Assembly (NCBI GenBank): GCA_030624785.1
Contig: JAUXJK010000146.1
Location: 1-5,816 of the forward strand
Reading direction: 5' to 3'
DNA length: 5,816 nt
Source of the DNA: Actinomycetes bacterium
GTDB lineage: Bacteria > Actinomycetota > Thermoleophilia > Gaiellales > Gaiellaceae
The notes beneath the pieces were generated by a model, which saw only the letters and a program-made list of their open reading frames with translations, was not told where the DNA came from and did not search any database. Of this stretch, positions 1-5,410 are shown in pieces. Within the stretch, counting starts at the first letter, position 1, and every line of letters begins with the position of its first letter. The translations under genes and the position numbers were made by a program.

Positions 1-61
1 ACTCGCACCTCGGCATGTGCTGACCTGCAGCGGCCGACCTGTCGTTGATCTCGGTGAGCAT
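1..61 (-). CDS. possible 5' end of an unidentified gene running off the left edge
   Basis: An ATG on the minus strand at 61-59 opens a frame that stays open to the window edge (20 complete codons, beginning MLTEINDRSAAAGQ). About 85% of its third positions are G or C, as expected for a real gene in this DNA. It would lie 39 bp downstream of the CNNM gene stop and on the same strand, so it could be the next gene of that unit. There is no convincing ribosome binding site; AAAG just upstream is weak. The stretch is too short to recognise a family. A competing reading is a plus-strand frame open from base 2 to a TAG at 83-85, which has poorer third-position GC. Confidence 0.25.
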   Translation of the reverse strand, partial: MLTEINDRSAAAGQHMPRCE

Positions 62-100
62 GCACTTTGCAATGCGCTCAGCTAGGAAAGCCGCCGCCCG

Positions 101-1429
101 CTAGGCCGATTCATCGGATTCGACGTCAGACTCCTCAGGCGTGTCGGCGATCTCGGCGTGGTCGGATGGCAGCTCGATTTCGAGGCAGCCAATCCGCGGC
201 CCGTCAACGTCCTTGACGGTAAAGCGAAGCCCCTGCCACGTAATCTCATCGCCCTTGGCCGGTAGCCGATCGAGTTCGCCAAAGACGAATCCGGACAGGG
301 TGTGAAAATCTTCCTCTGGCAGAGTCGTGCCGAACTCTTCGTTGAAATCGTCGATCGGGTAAGTGCCATCAACACGAACGCGACCTTGACCCAGCATCAC
401 GACGGAATCACTGGGCAGGTCGTACTCGTCCTCGATCTCCCCAACGATCTCCTCGAGCACGTCTTCTAGCGTGACGATTCCCTGCACGGAGCCGTACTCG
501 TCGATCACGACCGCCAGATGCTGATTCGTGCGACGAAACTCACCCAGCAGAACAGCGAGATTCTTGGTCGCTGGAACGACATACGCCGGCCGGAGGATCT
601 CCTCGACACTCACCGCGTCGATACCGCCTTCCCAGAACGCCGTGAACAGGTCACGGACGTGCAAGATGCCGGCAACGTCGTCGAGCGTATCCCGGAAGAC
701 CGGGTAGCGCGTATACGGCGAGTCGACGACCGCGGCCAGACAATCGCTCACGGGAAGATCGACCGAAACGGCGACGACGTCGGGCCGCGGAACCATGACG
801 TCACTCACCTCTTTGTCACCGAAGTCAAAGACCTTGTAGAGCATCTCTTCTTCGGCTTCTTCGATCACGCCCGAATCTTCCGCCTCCGCCAGAATGTCAC
901 GGATCTCCTCTTCCGTGTGAACGACGACTCCGGTCGGCGATGAGCGAATGCCGAGCGGCCGCAAGATCACGCTGGCCGAGGCCTGGAGGACCCACACCAG
1001 AGGCGCTGCAAGACGAAGGAACCAGCTCACGGGGATTGACACCGCGACGGCGACCCGCTCAGCCTGCTCGAGCGCGATGGCCTTGGGCACGAGCTCACCA
1101 ATCACCACGCTCAGGTAGGTGATGATTGCGAACGCGAGAATGAACGAGACCGTCGCTGCAAGGAACGGGTCGAAAAAGTGAGTCAACAGCCCCGCTCCGA
1201 TTGCTCCGAGGAGGATCCCGAGGGCGGTTATCCCAACCTGAACACCGCTGATGAAGCGCACCGGATTCTCCATGAGTTTCAGCGCTGCGACCGCGCCGCG
1301 GCTTCCTGCGTCAGCGCGCTCGACAAGACGCGTTCGCCGCGCCGTAATCAGCGCATACTCGGCAATAACAAAAAACCCATTGCCGGCCACGAGCAACAGC
1401 AGCAAGCCTATCCGGAGAGGGTCGCTCAC
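101..1429 (-). CDS. CNNM/CorC-family (HlyC/TlyC-like) membrane protein with CBS pair
   Basis: This is a 442-residue inner-membrane protein of the CNNM/CorC ('hemolysin family') type, a normal full length. The N-terminal DUF21/CNNM membrane domain covers about residues 1-195. Hydrophobic segments lie near 5-27, 58-82, 88-112 and 128-155, and the family signature GELVPKAIAL is at 111-120. A CBS pair follows: CBS1 about 208-265 (DVMVPRPDVVAV onward) and CBS2 about 275-332, containing DEYGSVQGIVTLEDVLEEIVGE. The CorC/HlyC C-terminal domain is about 346-422, ending in an acidic 20-residue tail. Relatives are implicated in Mg2+ (and sometimes Co2+ or Na+) transport or resistance, with CBS domains that bind adenine nucleotides; hemolysis is a historical label. 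The start is GTG at 1429-1427, preceded by AGGCGGGG. A TAG at 1456-1454 in frame leaves no better start. The gene lies 82 bp downstream of the hydrolase gene on the same strand, so cotranscription is possible. The substrate cannot be told from sequence. Confidence 0.93.
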   Translation of the reverse strand: MSDPLRIGLLLLLVAGNGFFVIAEYALITARRTRLVERADAGSRGAVAALKLMENPVRFISGVQVGITALGILLGAIGAGLLTHFFDPFLAATVSFILAFAIITYLSVVIGELVPKAIALEQAERVAVAVSIPVSWFLRLAAPLVWVLQASASVILRPLGIRSSPTGVVVHTEEEIRDILAEAEDSGVIEEAEEEMLYKVFDFGDKEVSDVMVPRPDVVAVSVDLPVSDCLAAVVDSPYTRYPVFRDTLDDVAGILHVRDLFTAFWEGGIDAVSVEEILRPAYVVPATKNLAVLLGEFRRTNQHLAVVIDEYGSVQGIVTLEDVLEEIVGEIEDEYDLPSDSVVMLGQGRVRVDGTYPIDDFNEEFGTTLPEEDFHTLSGFVFGELDRLPAKGDEITWQGLRFTVKDVDGPRIGCLEIELPSDHAEIADTPEESDVESDESA

Positions 1430-1484
1430 ACCCCGCCTAACGGGGCGCGGATACTAGGAATTTCCGCGTCCACCCTTGTACCGA

Positions 1485-1490
1485 AGTATA
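1485..1490 (-). promoter_or_regulatory. possible -10 element for the CNNM gene
   Basis: TATACT reads on the minus strand in the 82-bp gap between the hydrolase stop and the CNNM start, five of six matches to TATAAT. It would give a leader of roughly 50 nt. No good -35 hexamer is found at 16-18 bp spacing; the nearest TTG-type hexamer, TTGGGC at 1510-1505, leaves only 14 bp. CNNM may therefore have its own weak promoter or simply be read from the gene upstream. Confidence 0.25.
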
Positions 1491-1511
1491 GCTCTCACGA
1501 CGGGGCCCAAC

Positions 1512-2465
1512 CTACGCGTGGTTCCACTGCACGCCAGAGTCGGCCTCAACACGCACTATCTGCTCGTCGATCTCAAGACGAACGAGATGGGCAAGCGTCT
1601 CTGCGACCGCGAATCGCCGTCCGTGTGTGGGTAGCTCAGCGCCGAAAAGGCGCAACGACACCTCATATGCGCTCAGTGTCTCTCGACCGAGTGCCGCGAT
1701 CGTCGTCTCCAGGCGCTCGTGGTGGTGGTGCCTCAACTCCTCGGCTCGACCGACGGGATCCTCAATGGGATGGTGATGTCCGCAGAAGGCGATCGACGGC
1801 GCCAGCGCGATCGTTCGTTGCAACGATGTGAGGTAGTCGCCAAGCGGATCCTTTCCACTCTCGGGGTGAAGACCGATGTTGGGAGAAATGGTCGCAAGGA
1901 CGTGGTCGGCAGCGATCATGCGCCCGGTCTGCACGCCAAGCAACACGATCTGCCCATCTGCGTGCCCCGGCATCGGAACGACCTCCCAGTCTTCGCCCGC
2001 GGCCTTCAGACGATCGCCCGGGTGTATGAGCTCCGGCGTGCGCGGCCACAGCACGTTCGCTCGTAGCTTGGCAGCCTCCTCGATCACTTCATCGGCGAGC
2101 GCTGCCGAAAGGCCGTGATTGCGATACCACGCGGCAAGACGAAGAGCCCAGTCTTCCTCTCCCCAAACGCTGCACGCCGTCTCGTGATCAATCGCGCTCT
2201 GGCTTACAGGTGCTCCCGTGAGCTCGACAAGGTGGCCCGTCCCCCCAATGTGATCAGGGTGGAAATGGGTGATGACGATTCGGGACACTGGCTCCGCGAG
2301 TTCCGACAGTGCCCGAGACCACTGTTCGCGGGCGTCCGGAGTCCCGAGGCCCGCGTCCACCACAACCCAACCATCGTCAGCTTCGAGCAGGTAGGCGTGG
2401 ACATGATCGAGCTGCCACGGCAGGGGAAATGTAACTCGCCTAATTCCTTCAGAGATCTCAACCAC
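1512..2465 (-). CDS. MBL-fold metallo-hydrolase with C-terminal winged-helix-like region
   Basis: This is a metallo-beta-lactamase-superfamily hydrolase, 317 residues from the GTG at 2465-2463. It should be a soluble cytoplasmic enzyme with two metals. The fold starts right after the chosen start, with strands ending in the VVVDAGLG turn. The THFHPDHIGG motif gives H67, H69, D71 and H72. Further ligands are H168 (PGHADG), D187 (AADHV) and a histidine in GHHHP (230-232). The last ~75 residues, beginning with an HHHHERLE stretch, resemble the winged-helix tail of LACTB2-like members. The family includes thioesterases, RNases and lactonases; the substrate cannot be assigned. An upstream ATG at 2570 would add 35 residues encoded by the LexA operator and a low-complexity stretch that does not look like the family, so GTG 2465 is preferred. 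Its ribosome binding site is weak (TAGG, 9 nt away), and TATAGG at 2480-2475 could be a -10 giving a very short leader. Confidence 0.88.
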   Translation of the reverse strand: MVEISEGIRRVTFPLPWQLDHVHAYLLEADDGWVVVDAGLGTPDAREQWSRALSELAEPVSRIVITHFHPDHIGGTGHLVELTGAPVSQSAIDHETACSVWGEEDWALRLAAWYRNHGLSAALADEVIEEAAKLRANVLWPRTPELIHPGDRLKAAGEDWEVVPMPGHADGQIVLLGVQTGRMIAADHVLATISPNIGLHPESGKDPLGDYLTSLQRTIALAPSIAFCGHHHPIEDPVGRAEELRHHHHERLETTIAALGRETLSAYEVSLRLFGAELPTHGRRFAVAETLAHLVRLEIDEQIVRVEADSGVQWNHA

Positions 2466-2544
2466 GCGGCGCAGCCTATAGCGATGGCGCGACCATGGAA
2501 GGGGTCTGGCCGTCGGGCGGCCGGTGCTGAGAAGCCCAATTGAC

Positions 2545-2558
2545 CGAACATATGTTCT
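2545..2558. promoter_or_regulatory. LexA operator (SOS box)
   Basis: CGAACATATGTTCT matches the Gram-positive/actinobacterial LexA consensus CGAAC-N4-GTTCG at every position but the last. The core GAACATATGTTC (2546-2557) is a perfect 12-bp palindrome. It lies 11 bp upstream of the radical SAM ATG and touches the -10 element, a placement in which bound LexA would block RNA polymerase. It is also in the divergent region of the hydrolase gene, 80 bp from that start. The match and position are seen directly; LexA control is inferred from the consensus. Confidence 0.85.
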
Positions 2559-2571
2559 ATACTGCGGCATG
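2558..2571 (+). promoter_or_regulatory. -10 element and probable leaderless start of the radical SAM gene
   Basis: TATACT at 2558-2563 is a five-of-six match to TATAAT and ends five bases before the ATG at 2569-2571. Transcription normally starts about seven bases after the -10, which here falls at or within a base or two of the A of ATG. There is no Shine-Dalgarno sequence before this ATG. Together these suggest a leaderless mRNA, common in actinobacteria. TTGACC at 2540-2545 looks like a -35 but is only 12 bp away, too close for a standard sigma-70 spacer, so it may not be used. Confidence 0.55.
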
Positions 2572-3480
2572 GCGAATGCCACGTATCTCGAGGATCGTTG
2601 CAAGTCAGCGCTCAACCCTGTCCCGGAGGGTTCCCGAATGCCGTACCGCTGGACCATCAACCCCTATCGGGGCTGCACGCATAGCTGCCACTACTGCTTC
2701 GCACGCGCCTACCACGCGTATCTCGACTTCGATGTGGGCGACGACTTCTCGCAACGCATCGTCGTCAAGACGAACATCGTCGACGTGCTTCGCCGCGAGC
2801 TCTCCTCTCGCAGCTGGCGAGGAGATCCGGTCGCGATGGGCACGGCGACCGACCCCTACCAGCCCTGCGAAGGACGATATCGACTCACGGAAGGCGTGCT
2901 CGGGGGCCTGCTCGCCTTCGATACGCCCATCTCGATGCTGACGAAATCGACTCTCGTCGTTCGAGATCTCAAGGTATTTCAAGAACTGGACCGAGGCCCG
3001 GGTGCATCCGTGGCAATGAGCATCAACACCCTCGACGATGGGCTCCGTCAGCTGTTCGAGCCAGATACGCCCCCGGCACAGTCACGACTCGAGGTGCTGC
3101 GTCGATTTGGGTGCGCCGGAGTATCAACGACGGTTCTGGTTGCTCCGATCTTGCCTTTCCTGAGCGATGGCGAGCGTGAGATCGAGGAGCTATTGCGCGC
3201 GTGCGCGAGCGCGGGCGTGAAGCAGGTTGCGGGTATCGCGCTACACATCAAGCCCGGCATTCGTCCGCATTTTTGGCCATGGCTGCGGGAAGCCCAGCCC
3301 GACCTGTATCCGAAGTACCAGAGCCTGTACGGAAACCGCACCCATCCTCCTCAGGCATATCTGCAGGAAATTGCTGAGCGTTTTACTCGCGTTCGCGATC
3401 GACTCGGCCTCGAGGGATCACCACATCGGCTTGTCCGATCTAGCCCGCCGGAGCCACAACAGCTCGCACTAGCTGTCTGA
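2569..3480 (+). CDS. Rv2578c/SplB-like radical SAM protein, SOS-regulated
   Basis: This is a 303-residue radical SAM enzyme related to the spore photoproduct lyase-like group (COG1533-type) and closest in pattern to the mycobacterial Rv2578c family. The family core begins with KSALNPVPEGSRMPYRWTIN. The three cysteines C36, C40 and C43 in RGCTHSCHYCFAR bind the [4Fe-4S] cluster that cleaves S-adenosylmethionine. GTATDPYQPCEGRYRLT (about 91-106) is a second family block, with an extra cysteine at C100. The reaction is not known for this family. True spore photoproduct lyase repairs UV thymine dimers, but this organism type need not sporulate. The ATG at 2569 is chosen because an earlier GTG at 2524 would place the LexA box inside the coding region. 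The N-terminus is shorter than I recall for mycobacterial members. The LexA operator and leaderless promoter suggest a DNA-damage role (inference). It stands alone, with 226 bp before the next gene. Confidence 0.93.
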   Translation: MANATYLEDRCKSALNPVPEGSRMPYRWTINPYRGCTHSCHYCFARAYHAYLDFDVGDDFSQRIVVKTNIVDVLRRELSSRSWRGDPVAMGTATDPYQPCEGRYRLTEGVLGGLLAFDTPISMLTKSTLVVRDLKVFQELDRGPGASVAMSINTLDDGLRQLFEPDTPPAQSRLEVLRRFGCAGVSTTVLVAPILPFLSDGEREIEELLRACASAGVKQVAGIALHIKPGIRPHFWPWLREAQPDLYPKYQSLYGNRTHPPQAYLQEIAERFTRVRDRLGLEGSPHRLVRSSPPEPQQLALAV

Positions 3481-3507
3481 ATTGGCCGTCCGAGCCAGGT
3501 CGACGAA

Positions 3508-3524
3508 ACTACCGTCCCTGTAGT
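3508..3524 (+). other. small inverted repeat downstream of the radical SAM gene
   Basis: ACTAC (3508-3512) and GTAGT (3520-3524) form a perfect 5-bp stem with a 7-base loop, 27 bases after the radical SAM stop codon. A weaker TGGC/GCCA pair (3483-3486 with 3494-3497) precedes it. Neither is followed by a T-tract. They may contribute to termination of the radical SAM transcript, but the support is thin. Confidence 0.25.
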
Positions 3525-3543
3525 CAGATTGGGCCCACCGAGC

Positions 3544-3622
3544 TCCCCCACCTGAGGGAAACGCAGCCTACTGAGGTACACCAGATGGGGGATGCCGCAA
3601 ACCACCCGTAAAGGTCGCGGCA
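3544..3622 (+). promoter_or_regulatory. two abutting hairpins, candidate structured leader of the response regulator
   Basis: Two inverted repeats lie back to back. The first pairs 3544-3554 (TCCCCCACCTG) with 3582-3592 (CAGATGGGGGA), ten of eleven pairs with one C-A mismatch and a 27-base loop. The second pairs 3593-3598 (TGCCGC) with 3617-3622 (GCGGCA) and, inside it, 3601-3603 (ACC) with 3613-3615 (GGT). No base separates the two stems, so they could stack coaxially. A third small hairpin, CACCA/TGGTG, follows at 3656-3660 with 3667-3671. The block is 85 bases upstream of the response regulator ATG. I compared it by memory with c-di-GMP-I, ydaO, cobalamin, fluoride, ZTP, TPP and SAM riboswitches and found no match. 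It could be a leader element, an unknown small RNA, or a terminator for the gene upstream. Confidence 0.4.
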
Positions 3623-3706
3623 CACCACGCCGATACAGCCCTTGCGACTCTGACACACCACCTCCCTGGTGCGTTCTGCCCGCAGAAAGGAAACGCTGGT
3701 ATCTCG

Positions 3707-4327
3707 ATGGGATCTGAGATCACATGCCTGATTGCCGACGACCACGAGGTCGTCCGCGAAGGACTACGTTTGTCTCTCTCGCGGGCGCCGCATATTCGAG
3801 TCGTTGGCGAGGCAACTGATGGCGCGAGTGCGGTAGCGCTCGCAGAACGTCGACGCCCGAGCGTCGTGATCATGGATATCCGGATGCCGGGGCAGGACGG
3901 GCTCGAGGCGACGAAGGAGATCCGAGACAAGCTTCCTGAAACGAACGTTCTTCTTTTTACTGCCTACGACGAACGCAGCCTGCTGACGCGCGGCCTGGAG
4001 GCGGGTGCAAAGGGCTACCTTCTCAAGGAGTCGCCCAATCAGACACTTGTCCGGGCGATCGAGAAGGTCTCCGAAGGTGACGGCTACATCGACCCAGCCC
4101 TCATGCCTGCGTTCCTCTCGCGAGATCGAGAAGACATCCTCACCGCACGTGAACGCGAGATTCTCAAGCTTCTCGCTGACGGGATGTCCAACGCTGACGT
4201 GGCTGCCAAGCTCTTCATCAGCCAAGAGACTGTCAAGAGTCATGTCAGGCATATTCTCGCCAAACTCGAGGCCGATACCCGTACGCACGCTGTCGCCATC
4301 GCCCTGCGCGACTCGATCATCGATTAG
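3707..4327 (+). CDS. NarL/FixJ-family response regulator
   Basis: This is a 206-residue, full-length two-component response regulator acting as a DNA-binding transcription factor. The receiver domain is about residues 4-120. It has the acidic pair D11/D12, phosphoacceptor D57 in VVIMDIRMPGQDG, the switch residue T85 and the conserved K107 in YLLKES, so all key residues are present. A LuxR-type helix-turn-helix follows at about 143-204, with LTAREREILKLLADGMSN and the recognition region around SQETVKSHVRHILAKL. The ATG at 3707 is the only reasonable start. The best ribosome binding site, AAAGGA at 3686-3691, is about 15 bases away, longer than usual. The probable partner kinase is 24 bp downstream, so the order is regulator first and kinase second. 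The target genes are unknown. Confidence 0.95.
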   Translation: MGSEITCLIADDHEVVREGLRLSLSRAPHIRVVGEATDGASAVALAERRRPSVVIMDIRMPGQDGLEATKEIRDKLPETNVLLFTAYDERSLLTRGLEAGAKGYLLKESPNQTLVRAIEKVSEGDGYIDPALMPAFLSRDREDILTAREREILKLLADGMSNADVAAKLFISQETVKSHVRHILAKLEADTRTHAVAIALRDSIID

Positions 4328-4338
4328 TCGAGTCGAGT

Positions 4339-4351
4339 CAAGGACACCTTG
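4339..4351 (+). promoter_or_regulatory. hairpin covering the kinase ribosome binding site
   Basis: CAAGG (4339-4343) and CCTTG (4347-4351) form a perfect 5-bp stem with the triloop ACA. The stem can be lengthened by two wobble pairs (4338 with 4352, 4337 with 4353). It contains the AAGGA ribosome binding site (4340-4344) of the kinase and touches its GTG start at 4352. The regulator's stop is only 11 bases upstream, so a ribosome terminating there would melt the stem. This would couple translation of the kinase to that of the regulator (inference). Confidence 0.45.
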
Positions 4352-5242
4352 GTGCCAGACCTCAGCAAGAATCGGCGTTCTCTCTTCGGCGTTGCCGCCG
4401 GCGCCATTGGAGCCGCATTCGTCGTCGGCGTAGCCACCTGGGCCGCAGGCGAGACATCGCTCGCCGCCGGATGCCTGATGGGAGCCGCGCTCGCGGCATT
4501 GGTTCTGGCCGGAGTCTTGATGAGTCAGGAGCGTCGCGAAACGGTTGCGCGCGCCGAGGACAGTGAACACAATCTACGTCTTGCAGAGCAGCTGATCACC
4601 GCCGAGCAGGATGAGCGTCGTCGCCTATCGCTCCTTCTTCACGACGGGCCCCTCCAGGAGCTTTCCGGCGTCGCACTCATGCACGATGCGGCTCTCTCCG
4701 CGTTTGCTGATGAGCGGCCCGATGAGGCGCAGGAGATCCTGGCCAAGGCCCTCGAGCGTGAGCGCAGTACGATCCAAAACATCCGCGACCTCTCATTCGC
4801 GATCGAGCCAATGATTCTTCGCGACTATGGCTTCGAAGCGGCCGTGCGCGCCATCGGCGATCAACTCGAACGTGGCGGCAGCCTCGAGACCAAGCTGGAT
4901 GTCGTCGCAGGCGAACTGCTTGCAGAGAAGATGCAAGTTGCGCTTTATCAGACGGTCCGCGAAGCGCTCGGACAGTCCGTACGCCGCGAGCCGACAACGG
5001 TGAGCGTCACGATCAAGCGGGCGGCTGACCTTTCCTTCGTACTCGAGGTCGTCGACGACGGTCACCGCGAACGGCGCCGCCGCAACGTCGAATCGCTCGA
5101 GGAGCGGGCACGCCTGCTTCAAGGCAACGTCTCGCTCGACTCCACGGACACCGGCACAAAGCTTGTGGTCACACTGCCGGCAATAGTCGGCGACCCGATT
5201 CACGACACCTCGCCGATCTCCGAACTCGCCAACGTCGCGTAG
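4352..5242 (+). CDS. DesK/NarL-type sensor histidine kinase (HisKA_3) with degenerate ATPase domain
   Basis: This is a 296-residue membrane histidine kinase, the probable partner of the upstream regulator. Two hydrophobic segments at about 11-32 and 37-57 form a short hairpin with almost no external loop, so the signal is probably sensed in or near the membrane. A coiled linker (about 60-86) leads to the HisKA_3 domain. The phosphoacceptor is H97 in RRRLSLLLHDGPLQEL; D98 and Q102 make the DxxxQ phosphatase motif. The HATPase-like domain (about 190-277) is eroded. The usual N-box asparagine is Q208 (EALGQSVRRE). DDG of the G1 box remains (235-237), but the next glycine is R239. The glycine-rich lid is replaced by an arginine-rich stretch at 239-244. 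GTKLVVTLP near the end is retained. GTG 4352 is preferred over TTG 4349 because it sits 7 rather than 4 bases from AAGGA. A phosphatase-biased or weak kinase is possible. Confidence 0.9.
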   Translation: MPDLSKNRRSLFGVAAGAIGAAFVVGVATWAAGETSLAAGCLMGAALAALVLAGVLMSQERRETVARAEDSEHNLRLAEQLITAEQDERRRLSLLLHDGPLQELSGVALMHDAALSAFADERPDEAQEILAKALERERSTIQNIRDLSFAIEPMILRDYGFEAAVRAIGDQLERGGSLETKLDVVAGELLAEKMQVALYQTVREALGQSVRREPTTVSVTIKRAADLSFVLEVVDDGHRERRRRNVESLEERARLLQGNVSLDSTDTGTKLVVTLPAIVGDPIHDTSPISELANVA

Positions 5243-5262
5243 CCCAGCGTCGCAGCACTAGT

Positions 5263-5296
5263 TGCCTCGAGTTCTCGGTCGCCCCGCGACGAGGCA
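5263..5296 (+). terminator. terminator-like inverted repeat after the kinase gene
   Basis: TGCCTCG (5263-5269) pairs perfectly with CGAGGCA (5290-5296), enclosing a second stem TCGC (5279-5282) with GCGA (5286-5289) and a CCC loop; a 9-base bulge lies on the left side. It begins 20 bases after the kinase stop. There is no T-run beyond ATTTC, so it is not a classical intrinsic terminator. GC-rich actinobacteria often use hairpins with poor or absent T-tracts. It would separate the two-component unit from mscL. Confidence 0.4.
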
Positions 5297-5323
5297 CGGG
5301 CCGATTTCATGCCTAGAGTCTCG

Positions 5324-5389
5324 CGTTGCGGGCACGAACCCCCGCCATCGCTGATCGGCGGTGCAGAGCGCAACGTCGAGCGTAGCTCG
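5324..5389 (+). promoter_or_regulatory. foldable leader of mscL, nested stem plus small hairpin
   Basis: CGTTGCG (5324-5330) pairs with CGCAACG (5369-5375). Inside, GCA (5332-5334) pairs with TGC (5362-5364), then CCGCC (5342-5346) with GGCGG (5357-5361), then ATC (5347-5349) with GAT (5353-5355) around a GCT triloop. That makes 18 pairs, with a CGAACCC bulge (5335-5341) and an AGAG side loop (5365-5368). One base later CGAGC (5377-5381) pairs with GCTCG (5385-5389) around GTA. The set ends 8 bases before the AGGAGG of mscL. It matches no riboswitch I know. It could be a regulatory leader, a second terminator, or chance pairing in GC-rich DNA. Confidence 0.4.
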
Positions 5390-5410
5390 GGCACACGAGG
5401 AGGAGTCGCA

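Noticed and set aside
518..943. A 141-codon plus-strand open frame inside the CNNM gene
   Set aside because: It is the opposite-strand shadow of a clearly recognisable protein with CBS motifs, and its translation has no recognisable domain.
1430..1450. Hairpin CCCCG/CGGGG ahead of the CNNM start as a regulatory stem
   Set aside because: It is only 5 bp of pure G-C pairing in GC-rich DNA, and the same bases are better explained as the AGGCGGGG ribosome binding site.
1178..1831. A 217-codon plus-strand open frame spanning the CNNM start and the hydrolase 3' end
   Set aside because: It overlaps two well-supported minus-strand genes, is arginine- and serine-rich as shadow frames in GC-rich DNA tend to be, and shows no domain.
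2540..2563. RecA-independent mycobacterial damage promoter (TTGTCRGTG-N8-TANNNT)
   Set aside because: Only about five of nine positions of the upstream motif match and the spacing is off by one; the LexA box explains the region better.
2466..2660. Longer hydrolase start sites upstream of 2465
   Set aside because: They would translate the LexA operator and the divergent promoter, and the added residues do not resemble the family.
3544..3622. c-di-GMP-I, ydaO, cobalamin or fluoride riboswitch
   Set aside because: Short stretches such as GGGAA and CGCAAACC recall these classes, but their conserved cores are absent or out of order when compared by eye.
3764..4570. A 268-codon minus-strand open frame opposite the response regulator
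   Set aside because: The plus strand encodes a complete receiver and helix-turn-helix with all catalytic residues; the antisense frame shows no domain.
5309..5410. N-terminal extension of MscL from the ATG at 5309
   Set aside because: MscL homology and a consensus AGGAGG begin at 5411; the extension is low-complexity and lies over the foldable leader.
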